Positions 1 through 6,850 are shown, numbered from the stretch's first letter. The stretch is 8,706 nucleotides of DNA from CAIWHR01 sp040006895 (GCA_040006895.1 JBDTWB010000180.1:1-8706); one strand, 5' to 3'. Program-made: numbers and translations. The notes: generated by a model from the letters alone, not told the origin.

Positions 1-143
1 GGCGAGCCGGACAGGATCAGCACCGACACGCCCTTGAAGCGGTCGACGATCGCGTGCGCCACGGCACGGCAGCGGCGCAAGTGGCCGAGACCGAAGCTGT
101 CGTGGCTGTAGATCAGGATGCGGGCGTTGTCCAGTCGTTCCAC
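1..143 (-). CDS. Predicted glycosyltransferase (COG4671-like), N-terminal fragment
   Basis: Only the first 47 codons are in the window; the gene continues past the left edge. The start is GTG at 143-141, chosen because a perfect GAGGAGG ribosome binding site (148-154 on the plus strand as CCTCCTC) lies four bases upstream. The visible protein begins VERLDNARILIYSHDSFGLG and continues HLRRCRAVAHAIVDRF, then a strand ending in ILSGS. The pattern hydrophobic strand, SHD-FGLGHLRR, helix, strand with LSGS is what I know from the N-terminal Rossmann half of MurG-like predicted glycosyltransferases of COG4671, which are thought to transfer a nucleotide-sugar moiety in cell-surface polysaccharide synthesis. 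The acceptor cannot be told from this fragment. It is divergent from the methyltransferase gene. Other GT-B enzymes with a GLGH-type N-terminus remain possible. Confidence 0.72.
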   Translation of the reverse strand, partial: MERLDNARILIYSHDSFGLGHLRRCRAVAHAIVDRFKGVSVLILSGS

Positions 144-464
144 GGTGCCTCCTCGATGATCGACATCCGGAGTGTTGTGTGGTGGTGCCACGCCTTGCCC
201 GCGCGACGGCCACCCGGACACGACGTCGGGCTGGGGTGCTTGCCACCGCCTGCGCGAGGTTCGTAGCATACTGGACAAAACCTGCGACGCAACCGTCGCG
301 TGACCCCCGGGGCCGCTCCGGGTCTAAACCCGATCGGGCATCCCCCGGGGCTTCCCGGCACGAGCCTTGGGGCGGGCCTGCCGAGCCCCCGGCCAGGGCG
401 CCGGGCGTCATGCAGCGGCCACGCCCGACCCCCTGCCGTGCCCATGCCAACCACCGGAGCCGAT
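144..464. other. Divergent intergenic spacer, GC-rich
   Basis: This 321-base spacer separates the minus-strand glycosyltransferase from the plus-strand methyltransferase. I see no convincing gene in it: the reading frames crossing it are rich in Arg, Pro and Gly and have no ribosome binding site. It holds a weak promoter candidate at 240-269 (listed separately) and several short GC-rich inverted repeats. The best of these is CGGGT (319-323), loop CTAA, ACCCG (328-332). Another weak pair is GGGGC at 369-373 with GCCCC at 385-389. No T-tract follows either, so I do not call a terminator. Confidence 0.5.
240..269 (+). promoter_or_regulatory. Weak sigma-70-type promoter candidate for the methyltransferase
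   Basis: TTGCCA (240-245, five of six matches to TTGACA) is followed after 18 bases by TAGCAT (264-269, four of six matches to TATAAT). It would give a leader of nearly 190 bases before the methyltransferase start. The match is only moderate and such matches occur by chance. Confidence 0.25.
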
Positions 465-1211
465 GTGATCCGAGAAGAAACCTATCGCCGGAAGCTTGCC
501 TGGCGGGGGCGCGGCAAGACCGACCTGGACCGGCACGTCGGCGGACTGGATGCCGAGATCGAGTCCCGGCTGGCCCGTCGCCAGACGGTCCGCATCCTCG
601 AGCTCGGCTGCGGCTACGGCGCAGCCCTCGCCGACCTGAGGGCGCGCTACGGGAACCGCGTCGAGCTGCACGGTCTGAACCGGGTCCGCCACGACGGCGA
701 TGCCGAGGTGATGCTGCGCAACGCGCGTGAGCGCGGCCTGCTGCCCGTGGACGGCGCACCGCCCCCGGACTGGCTGCCGACCTTGCACTACGGCGATGTC
801 GCGCAGGGGCTGCCGTTCGCCGACCGTAGCTTCGATCTCGTCTGCAGCCAGGTCGCCTGGCTATATTTCGGCGACAAGATCAACGTCTTGCGGCACGTGA
901 TGCGGGTGCTCGACGACGACGGCCTGGCCAAAATCGATGCCGACGAGCTGCGCCCGGGATTGCCGGCGGAATACGCCCGGCTGGTGGAGATCTGGAACGG
1001 TGCGGCCCTGCGATCCTTCGGGGACTACGCCGGCGACTTCGGCGTCGCGTTCGTGCCTGCCGCCTCTGGCGAGTACCTGCGTTTCGGCAAGGCGCCCGGC
1101 TTCGGGGCCGACCTTGACCTCGCGCTGGAGATCGATCTCGCGCAGCTCAACGATCACTGGGATGGAATCAAGTGCATCTATCGCCTCCGTCCCGACGGGG
1201 TGGCGCGGTGA
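465..1211 (+). CDS. Class I SAM-dependent methyltransferase
   Basis: A 248-residue cytoplasmic protein if it starts at GTG 465, chosen because GGAG (456-459) lies five bases upstream and the recognisable protein begins right there (VIREETYRRKLAWRGRGK). An in-frame ATG at 444 gives seven more residues but has no visible ribosome binding site. The SAM-binding motif I is ILELGCGYG (LELGCGYG at residues 45-52), followed by a second strand VELHGLN. The motif GDVAQGLPFADRSFDLV, with Asp 124 in SFDLVCSQ, is the usual type-11 methyltransferase 'GD..LPF.D.SFD.V' stretch, and LRHVMRVLDDDGLAKID is the helix and strand that follow. The fold and cofactor are secure; the substrate is not recognisable. It has an Asp-rich C-terminal third (DLDLALEIDLAQLNDHWDGI) that may be the substrate domain. 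It stands alone: divergent from the gene at left and 200 bases from the cyclase at right. Confidence 0.85.
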   Translation: MIREETYRRKLAWRGRGKTDLDRHVGGLDAEIESRLARRQTVRILELGCGYGAALADLRARYGNRVELHGLNRVRHDGDAEVMLRNARERGLLPVDGAPPPDWLPTLHYGDVAQGLPFADRSFDLVCSQVAWLYFGDKINVLRHVMRVLDDDGLAKIDADELRPGLPAEYARLVEIWNGAALRSFGDYAGDFGVAFVPAASGEYLRFGKAPGFGADLDLALEIDLAQLNDHWDGIKCIYRLRPDGVAR

Positions 1212-1316
1212 GTCGCGGTGCGGCAAGGTGAGCGCGGCGGGACGCGAGGTCGGAGACGACCCATCGGCCGGTCGCGTACGCTGGCCGGGCGGAGGCGACC
1301 GCATGGTCCGGACGGC

Positions 1317-1340
1317 GCCGGTCGCGATTGCGACCTCGGC
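1317..1340 (+). other. Stem-loop upstream of the cyclase gene
   Basis: GCCG-GTCGC (1317-1325), loop GATT (1326-1329), GCGAC-CT-CGGC (1330-1340) forms a nine-base-pair hairpin with a two-base bulge. It lies 105 bases after the methyltransferase stop and 71 bases before the cyclase start. No T-tract follows, so it could be a Rho-type boundary, a leader structure for the cyclase mRNA, or chance in GC-rich DNA. Confidence 0.3.
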
Positions 1341-1411
1341 ATGATCACGAGCCCCACCCACCACGCCCGCAGCGTCCGTGTGTCCGGCCGCACGCGCGCA
1401 CGAGGACAGCC

Positions 1412-2338
1412 TTGAGTACGGATGATCAGCCGGGCGGCAATCCCGCCACGCGGCCCCTTGGTGTCCTGTTCGCGGACGTGAGCGGCAGCACCCATCTGTT
1501 CGAGGTGCTCGGCGATGCGCGCGCGCATGCCGCGGTGGAGCTCTGCCTCGAGACCGTGCGGACCAGCACCACGCACTATGGCGGGCGCGTGGTGAAGGCC
1601 ATCGGCGACGAGTTGCTGTGCGTGTTCGACAACGCCGATGCCGCGATCACCGCGGCCAGCGACATCCAGGTTCGGCTGGAAGGCCGCCGGACCGCGGATG
1701 CGACCGTGCCGGCCATGCGCGTCGGGGTCGCGTTCGGGTCGGTGCTCGAGGATCGCGCCGACGTGTTCGGCGACACGGTGAATCTCGCGGCGAGGATTGC
1801 GGCCCTGGCGATGCCCGGCCAGGTGCTCACCAACCGCGCCACGGTCGATGCGCTGCTGCCGCTGCTGCGCGCGTGCTCCCGGGAGCTCTACGCGATCGAG
1901 CTCAAGGGCATCGCGCACAAGGTCACCGTGCACGAGATCCTCTGGGGTCGGCGCGGCGACCTCACGTTGGTGAGCGGCGTCGCGGGCGCAGCGCCGGCCG
2001 GCGCCCCTGCGGTGCGGACCTTGCGGCTCGAATACCGCGGCCGGACCCTGTCGATCCCGATCGACGGCCCGGAAGCGCACATGGGCCGCGATGCCCAGAA
2101 CGAGCTCGTCGTGTCAAGTCCCACCACGTCGCGCCGCCATGCGCGGTTGCACGTGTCGGCGGGCAACTTCGTGCTGGTCGATGAATCCGCCAACGGGACC
2201 TTCGTGCGCTTCGAGGGCCAGCCGGAGGTGCACCTGCGCCGCGAGGGGACCGTGCTGGTCGGGCGCGGCGCCATCGGCTTGGGCGAGGCAGTCAGCGCCG
2301 ACAGCCCGGCGCGAGTCGAATTCACCGTCGAGGGCTAG
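1412..2338 (+). CDS. Class III adenylyl cyclase fused to a C-terminal FHA domain
   Basis: A predicted soluble 308-residue enzyme making cAMP from ATP. The start is TTG 1412, supported by GAGGA at 1402-1406 five bases upstream; a TTG at 1328 in the same frame has no such site, and no ATG lies between. Residues about 15-180 are the cyclase catalytic domain. The two metal-binding aspartates are Asp22 (LFADVSGST) and Asp66 (KAIGDELLCVF). The purine-selecting pair is Lys62 and Asp117, and the transition-state pair is Asn124 and Arg128 (DVFGDTVNLAARI). All six canonical residues sit in one chain, so a homodimer should be active; Lys plus Asp favours ATP over GTP. Residues about 202-285 are an FHA domain: MGRDAQNEL, SRRHARL, then ESANGTFV, including the Arg, Ser-Arg-Arg-His and Asn-Gly residues that bind phosphothreonine. 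I infer that a phosphorylated partner or autophosphorylation gates the cyclase. No Ser/Thr kinase or cAMP receptor is in the window. Confidence 0.92.
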   Translation: MSTDDQPGGNPATRPLGVLFADVSGSTHLFEVLGDARAHAAVELCLETVRTSTTHYGGRVVKAIGDELLCVFDNADAAITAASDIQVRLEGRRTADATVPAMRVGVAFGSVLEDRADVFGDTVNLAARIAALAMPGQVLTNRATVDALLPLLRACSRELYAIELKGIAHKVTVHEILWGRRGDLTLVSGVAGAAPAGAPAVRTLRLEYRGRTLSIPIDGPEAHMGRDAQNELVVSSPTTSRRHARLHVSAGNFVLVDESANGTFVRFEGQPEVHLRREGTVLVGRGAIGLGEAVSADSPARVEFTVEG

Positions 2339-2353
2339 CGTTTCGCATCGGCC

Positions 2354-2394
2354 GCGGGTGGCAAAAGCCCTCGCCTCGCGAGGGCGGCACCCGC
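2354..2394 (+). terminator. Strong two-part stem-loop after the cyclase gene, candidate terminator
   Basis: Beginning 15 bases after the cyclase stop, an inner stem of eight pairs, GCCCTCGC (2367-2374), loop CTC, GCGAGGGC (2378-2385), is enclosed by an outer stem of seven pairs, GCGGGTG (2354-2360) with CACCCGC (2388-2394). The left internal loop contains AAAA (2363-2366) and no T-run follows on the plus strand. It is therefore not a textbook intrinsic terminator for the cyclase. In the opposite direction the inner hairpin is followed by TTTT, so it would work better as a terminator of antisense transcription. It separates the cyclase from the promoter of the transporter gene. Confidence 0.5.
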
Positions 2395-2465
2395 ATGTGG
2401 CGGGTTGGCCGGCGGCGATCGAGGTGCCCGACCACGCGGCGCCCGACCGGCGCGCCAAGGGCGCC

Positions 2466-2474
2466 TGCGATAAT
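2466..2474 (+). promoter_or_regulatory. Extended -10 promoter candidate for the MFS gene
   Basis: TGCGATAAT contains a TG extension one base before GATAAT (five of six matches to TATAAT). No good -35 box is visible, as is usual for extended -10 promoters. A start near 2481 would give a leader of about 26 bases before the TTG start at 2507, which supports that start. Confidence 0.45.
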
Positions 2475-2506
2475 CCTCGATCTGCAACTCGCCCTGCCTC
2501 CCTTCC

Positions 2507-3682
2507 TTGAATCCGTCCGCTCGCCACGCTGCGCCGCGCCTGTCGCGCGGCCTCATGGGTCTCCTTGCCGTGACGGTGTTCACCACCGCCTCGGCGATGC
2601 ACTTCCAGACGCCCATGCTCGAGCGCATTCGTGCCGAATTCGGCGCCACGACCGCGGCGGTTGGCTGGATCCCGACGCTTTCGTTCGCCGGCTTCCTGGC
2701 AGGCACCGTGCTGCTGATCCCGCTCGGCGATCGCTACGACAAGCGGGTGCTGATCCTGGCCAAGCTGGCCACCCTCATTGTCGCGGTCGCGACGATGGCC
2801 GCCGCACCGTCGCTCCCCGTGCTCTGGGCGGCGAGCTTCGTACTGGGCATCGCCACCAGCCTGTCGCAGCACGTCGTGCCGCTGGTTGCCGAGCTCGCGC
2901 CCCCCGAAACGCGGGGCGGAGCGGTCGGGACCGTGCTGTCGGGACTCTTCCTGGGCATCCTCTTCGCGCGCGTGGTCGGTGGCGTGGTGGCCGCAACGCT
3001 CGGGTGGCGCTGGATGTACGTCATCTCGGTGGCAATGCTCGTCGCGATCGGGGTCGCGCTGATCGCGCGACTGCCGCATGCTCCCGCCAGCACGACCTAT
3101 CGCTACCGGGCGCTGATCGCATCGCTCCTCGCGCTCCTTCTCCACAATGCAGCACTGCGCCGCGCCTCGGTGACGCAATTCCTGCTCGGCATGGGCTACG
3201 GGGGGTTCTGGGCGACCATGGCGCCGATGCTCCAGACCCTGCATGGCCTCGGCCCGACCGCGGCGGGGCTGATCGGCATTCCCGGGGCGGCGGGTATCCT
3301 GATCGCGCGCGCCTCCGGGCGCTGGACGGACCGGCACGGCGTGAACCTCGTGGTGGCGGTTGGGATCGCCCTCGTCATGAGCGCGTTCGCGGTGTTCGCC
3401 CTCGGTGCGTGGTGGGTGGCGGCCCTGGTGGTGGGCGCCGTGCTGCTCGACTGCGGCCTGCGCGCCGCGATGGTGGCGAACCAGACCCTCGTCACGTCGG
3501 TGGATCCGACCGCACGCAGCCGCCTCAACACCGTGTTCGCGGCGCATATCTGGGGTGGCAACGCGGTCGGCGCCCTCGTCGCCAGCACGGCGTTCACCCA
3601 TCTCGGCTGGTGGGCGGTATGCGCGATCGCGTTCGCGGCGGCCTCACTCGCACTCGTGCTGCATCGGCGCGGCGCGGCGTGA
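2507..3682 (+). CDS. MFS transporter, drug/sugar efflux (DHA1-like) type
   Basis: A 391-residue inner-membrane protein with about 12 hydrophobic segments in two halves of six, the usual size for proton-driven MFS exporters. Motif A of the family is GDRYDKR, starting at residue 74, in the loop between helices 2 and 3, and a second copy-like stretch, ASGRWTDRHG, lies at the matching place in the second half. Helix 5 reads GLFLGILFARVVGGVV and is followed by LGWRWMYVI, as in the AraJ/YnfM-like exporters. The loop joining the halves carries RALIASLLALLLHNAALRRA. The family exports sugars or small toxic compounds; the substrate cannot be read from sequence. The start is uncertain: TTG 2507 has a promoter at a suitable distance but no purine-rich ribosome binding site, and ATG 2555 (residue 17), just before helix 1, is the alternative. 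It is transcribed alone, with no regulator gene adjacent. Confidence 0.88.
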   Translation: MNPSARHAAPRLSRGLMGLLAVTVFTTASAMHFQTPMLERIRAEFGATTAAVGWIPTLSFAGFLAGTVLLIPLGDRYDKRVLILAKLATLIVAVATMAAAPSLPVLWAASFVLGIATSLSQHVVPLVAELAPPETRGGAVGTVLSGLFLGILFARVVGGVVAATLGWRWMYVISVAMLVAIGVALIARLPHAPASTTYRYRALIASLLALLLHNAALRRASVTQFLLGMGYGGFWATMAPMLQTLHGLGPTAAGLIGIPGAAGILIARASGRWTDRHGVNLVVAVGIALVMSAFAVFALGAWWVAALVVGAVLLDCGLRAAMVANQTLVTSVDPTARSRLNTVFAAHIWGGNAVGALVASTAFTHLGWWAVCAIAFAAASLALVLHRRGAA

Positions 3683-3691
3683 TGTGCGGGT

Positions 3692-3721
3692 TTGACCGCG
3701 ATTGCGCGCGCCCCGTAGACT
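3692..3721 (+). promoter_or_regulatory. Sigma-70-type promoter for the hybrid kinase gene
   Basis: TTGACC (3692-3697, five of six) is separated by 18 bases from TAGACT (3716-3721, four of six). The predicted transcription start near 3728 lies about 80 bases before the kinase ATG and only about three bases before a short leader reading frame at 3731 (see findings). This is the best sigma-70-type match in the window. Confidence 0.5.
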
Positions 3722-3807
3722 CGGCCGGTCATGACAGCCGCCAGCATCGCCTTGCACCGCCGCCGGCGCACGCGCCGACGCGTCCCGGTCGCTGAGATCG
3801 CCCGACC

Positions 3808-6063
3808 ATGACCATCCGGACCAGGCTCATCCTGCTCGTCGTGGCGGTTTTCATTCCGATCACGATCGCGGCGGTCATCGGCATCGTCATGCAGTACGCG
3901 CGCGAGCGCGCCGCCGTCGAGCAGTCGATGCGCGAGACTACCCGCGCCCTGGCGCTGGTCGTGGATCGCGAGATCGGCAAGCGCGAGGTGATCGCCCGCA
4001 TGCTGGCCGACTCCCCCTATCTCGACAGCGGCGATTTCGTGCGCTTTCACCAGCAGGCACGCCAGGCCGTCGCAGGCAGCGGTGCGTGGGTGGTGCTTGC
4101 CGACCGCGAGCGCCAGATCGTCAACACGGCCGTGCCGTTCGGCACGTCGTTGCCGATCGGCGCCGAGGATCAGTCGCGGGTGTTCGACTTCGTCACCGAA
4201 GGCGCGGTGCTGACGGGCGTGACCATGGGGCGGCTCACGCAGCTTCCGGCGGCGTCGATCCGGGTGCCGGTGCGGCGCGACGGGCAGATCCTCTACAACG
4301 TCGCGGTCCGGATCCGTCCGGACGAGCTCCAGCAGATCCTCAAGGACCAGAATGCGCCAGCCGGGTGGGTGTCGGCGATCATCGACCGTGACAGTCGCAT
4401 CATCGCCCGCGTGCCCAACCCCGAGCGCTGGGTGGGCAGTCTTGCCACGCCCGACGTACGGGCGGCGATCGAACGCCGGTCGGCCGGCTTCATCGAATCG
4501 GTGACCCTGGACGGCTCGCGGGTGATCGCCTCGTACAACACCTCGCCGGTGTACGGCTGGACTTCGATCATGGGGGCGCCGAAACAGGTGCTCGGGCGCA
4601 GCATCGAGCGGTCGCTGACCGAGCTCATCGGCGTGGCATTCGCGTTCCTCGCCTTGGCGGTGCTGATCGCGATCTGGATGGGCCGTCGCATTGCGGCGCC
4701 CCTCACCGCCCTGTCGTCGACGGCGGCCTCGCTGGAGCGCGGAGAACCGGTCACCCCCGCCCGCACCGGCATTCGCGAGTGCGACGACGTGAGTGCGGCG
4801 CTGGCGGACGCGAGCGTGCGCATCAGGAGCGCGAGCGGCGAACTGGAACGCCGGGTCGCCGACGCGGTGGCCACCACCGAGCAGGCGCAGGTCCAGCTCG
4901 CGGCCGGGCAGCGCCTCGAGGCGCTGGGACGGCTGACCGGGGGCGTGGCCCACGACTTCAACAACCTGCTCGCGGTGCTCAACAACAATCTCTTCCTGCT
5001 CGCCAATCGCGTCGACGCTCCGGAACTGGCTGCGATGCGCCGTGCGGTCAACACCGGGGTGCGTCTCACCCGGCAACTGCTCGCGTTCTCGCGCCGCCAG
5101 TCGCTCCAGCCGCAGCAGCTCGCACTGGACGTTCAGCTGCCTGCCATCGTCGAGCTGATCACGAGCACGCTCGGCCGGAACATCGAGATCGAGGTCGATA
5201 TCGCGCCGGACCTGCCGGCCGTCGAGGTCGATGCCGCCGAGCTGGAGCTCGCACTCATCAACCTGGCCATGAACGCCAAGGACGCGATGCCGGATGGTGG
5301 TACGCTGTCGATTCGCGCCCGCGCAAGCCACGCCGATCCCGATGTCGAGGGCGGCGATGCCGTCGCCATCAGCGTGCACGATTCGGGCGCGGGCTTCGCG
5401 CCCGAGGTGCTGACGCGGGCGTTCGAGCCGTTCTTCACCACCAAGCCTGCCGGGCAGGGCACGGGACTGGGTTTGAGCCAGGTGCACGGCTTCTGCACGC
5501 AGTCCGGTGGCAAGGCTCGCATCGCGAGCACGCTGGGCAAGGGCACGACCGTCACCCTGGTGCTCCCGGCTGCGCGGGCGGGCAGTGCCGAGACGGGATC
5601 GACCACGCCCGCGACGGGACCGATCGGCAATGCCGCCGGGCGGCGCGTCCTGCTCGTCGATGACAATGTCGAGCTGGTGGCGGCGACTACCCCGGTGCTG
5701 CAGGCGTTCGGCTTCGACGTTACCACCGCGACCAGTGCCGACGATGCGCTGCGGGTGCTGGAGCGTACCTCGATCGACGTGATCCTGAGCGATGTCAGCA
5801 TGCCTGGCGAGCGCAACGGCCTCGATCTCGCGCGCAGCATCCGAAACGATCGGCCCGGCCTGCCCATCGTGCTGATGACCGGCTACACCACCGAGTTGCA
5901 GCGCGCCGTGGCCGAAGGCTTCACCGTGCTGCAAAAGCCGTGCGCTCCCGATACCCTCGCCGCGGTCCTGCGCAGCGCCGGTCCCGCAGCCAATCGCGAC
6001 GACCGACATGCAGCGGCGGCCACGGATGCAAGCGGCGCGTTGCCGCACGACGTGCAGCCCTGA
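3808..6063 (+). CDS. Membrane hybrid sensor histidine kinase with C-terminal receiver
   Basis: A 751-residue inner-membrane sensor. Helix 1 spans about residues 7-28 and helix 2 about 273-291; the roughly 240 residues between are periplasmic and look like a PDC/dCache sensor (GAWVVLADRERQIVNTAVPF from residue 92). A HAMP-like linker (about 292-345) leads through a coiled-coil to the HisKA domain, with phospho-acceptor His382 in GGVAHDFNNLL. The ATPase domain has the N-box NLAMNAKDAM (Asn489), G1 box DSGAGF (525-530), FEPFFTTK, and G2 box GTGLGLSQVHG (from 551). The receiver begins near residue 612 (VLLVDDN), with acidic pocket Asp618/Asp619, phosphorylation site Asp662 (LSDVSMPGE), Thr691 and Lys710, so all catalytic residues are present. 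There is no Hpt or output domain. The start ATG 3808 has only a weak ribosome binding site (GAG) and overlaps the stop of a short upstream frame. No DNA-binding response regulator is in the window, so the output and the ligand are unknown. Confidence 0.93.
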   Translation: MTIRTRLILLVVAVFIPITIAAVIGIVMQYARERAAVEQSMRETTRALALVVDREIGKREVIARMLADSPYLDSGDFVRFHQQARQAVAGSGAWVVLADRERQIVNTAVPFGTSLPIGAEDQSRVFDFVTEGAVLTGVTMGRLTQLPAASIRVPVRRDGQILYNVAVRIRPDELQQILKDQNAPAGWVSAIIDRDSRIIARVPNPERWVGSLATPDVRAAIERRSAGFIESVTLDGSRVIASYNTSPVYGWTSIMGAPKQVLGRSIERSLTELIGVAFAFLALAVLIAIWMGRRIAAPLTALSSTAASLERGEPVTPARTGIRECDDVSAALADASVRIRSASGELERRVADAVATTEQAQVQLAAGQRLEALGRLTGGVAHDFNNLLAVLNNNLFLLANRVDAPELAAMRRAVNTGVRLTRQLLAFSRRQSLQPQQLALDVQLPAIVELITSTLGRNIEIEVDIAPDLPAVEVDAAELELALINLAMNAKDAMPDGGTLSIRARASHADPDVEGGDAVAISVHDSGAGFAPEVLTRAFEPFFTTKPAGQGTGLGLSQVHGFCTQSGGKARIASTLGKGTTVTLVLPAARAGSAETGSTTPATGPIGNAAGRRVLLVDDNVELVAATTPVLQAFGFDVTTATSADDALRVLERTSIDVILSDVSMPGERNGLDLARSIRNDRPGLPIVLMTGYTTELQRAVAEGFTVLQKPCAPDTLAAVLRSAGPAANRDDRHAAAATDASGALPHDVQP

Positions 6064-6124
6064 CGCCTCCTCCGGAACGTCAGCCCACCATCCTTTCCAT
6101 GCACCCACGTCGTCGCGAGCCGCT

Positions 6125-6766
6125 ATGATCGTACGCACCTACATGACGCCGCGTCCTGCAATCCTGCGCATCGATGCCGACGCCCATGCCGCGCTGCGGC
6201 TGATGCACGAGCACGGCTTGCGTCATATCCCGGTGCTCGACGGCGAGGATCGCATCGCCGGCATGGTGGCCGAGCGCGACCTGTTGCGGGCCGTGCTCGC
6301 GACTGTCGGCAGCGTGCGCCTGGCAACGGTCATGCAGCACGACGTCGTCAGTGTTCGCGATGACGTCCCGGTGACGCACGCGGCGAGTGTGATGGCGCGG
6401 CGTGGCGTCGGAGGTCTGCCGGTGGTGGACCGCGGCGGGCGTGTGGTCGGGGTCATTACCGAAGCGGAGATCTTTCGCGCATTCGTGACCGTACTCGAAG
6501 CGCGGACGGCCCGCCCGGGCGACGCGCTGACGGATGCACCCTTCGTACCGAGCACGCCACCATCCCCCCCGGTCGCCGCCGTCCACCACGCGCCCGGCGC
6601 CGGGACGGTTCACCCCCGCGCCGGGGTGATCGCGCGGTCCCGATCGCAGCCCGTGGCCAAGGCCCTACCCCAACCCCTACGCGACCCCGGATCTCAGCCG
6701 CCATCGCCGGCGAACGAAATCGGACACGCGAAGCACGGGACGCTGAAGGGGTTGCGACGAGGCTAG
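6125..6766 (+). CDS. Tandem CBS-domain protein with proline-rich tail
   Basis: A 213-residue cytoplasmic protein from ATG 6125, 61 bases after the kinase stop and possibly co-transcribed with it. CBS1 covers about residues 7-58 (MTPRPAILRIDADAH, then LRHIPVLDGEDRIAGMVAERD) and CBS2 about 70-123 (VMQHDVVSVRDDVPVT, then GGLPVVDRGGRVVGVITEAE). Such pairs form a Bateman module that binds adenine-containing ligands such as AMP or ATP. The Asp that contacts ribose in the family is present in CBS1 (Asp52) but is Glu115 in CBS2. Free-standing two-CBS proteins usually end about here, near 130-150 residues; this one goes on for some 85 residues rich in Pro, Ala and His, with codons rare in the window (CTA twice in five codons) and two GC-rich inverted repeats. 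The tail may be read-through of a former non-coding end. No strong ribosome binding site is visible. Confidence 0.85.
   Translation: MIVRTYMTPRPAILRIDADAHAALRLMHEHGLRHIPVLDGEDRIAGMVAERDLLRAVLATVGSVRLATVMQHDVVSVRDDVPVTHAASVMARRGVGGLPVVDRGGRVVGVITEAEIFRAFVTVLEARTARPGDALTDAPFVPSTPPSPPVAAVHHAPGAGTVHPRAGVIARSRSQPVAKALPQPLRDPGSQPPSPANEIGHAKHGTLKGLRRG
6593..6629 (+). repeat. Two adjacent GC-rich inverted repeats in the CBS tail
   Basis: CCCGGCGCCGGG (6593-6604) is a perfect 12-base palindrome. Six bases on, TCACCCC (6610-6616), loop CGCGCC, GGGGTGA (6623-6629) forms a perfect seven-pair hairpin. Paired structures like these are usually found after genes and not inside them. They support the idea that the frame here was once a 3' untranslated region. 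Confidence 0.45.
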
Positions 6767-6850
6767 GCGGACGTTCGGGACCGGGGATGGCGGATTTTGG
6801 CCGGATCGCCCGGAACCCCCTCCCTGCGACAACGTCCAACAGCGAATCGC

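Noticed and set aside
113..454. A 113-codon minus-strand frame in the divergent spacer
   Set aside because: It lacks a ribosome binding site, overlaps the well-supported glycosyltransferase start in another frame, and is Arg/Pro/Gly-rich.
1277..1282. TACGCT as a -10 box for the cyclase
   Set aside because: No acceptable -35 element at 16-19 bases upstream; the match is only three of six.
2358..2510. Short frame from GTG 2358 ending in a TTGA overlap with the transporter start
   Set aside because: It resembles the leader frames of the kinase and cyclase, but it begins inside the stem-loop, has no ribosome binding site, and the transporter promoter lies within it.
2114..3601. A 495-codon minus-strand frame opposite the cyclase end and transporter
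   Set aside because: Its composition is Arg/His/Glu low-complexity with no domain, and it is explained as a shadow of the MFS gene.
6061..6082. TGACG-N12-CGTCA inverted repeat at the kinase stop codon
   Set aside because: Only five bases per arm and partly made of the stop codon; too weak to call an operator.
3196..6138. A 980-codon open frame on the minus strand opposite the transporter and kinase genes
   Set aside because: It is rich in Arg, His, Gly and Gln, lacks any recognisable domain, and mirrors the codon pattern of the well-supported plus-strand kinase. Long antisense frames are expected where third positions are mostly G or C.
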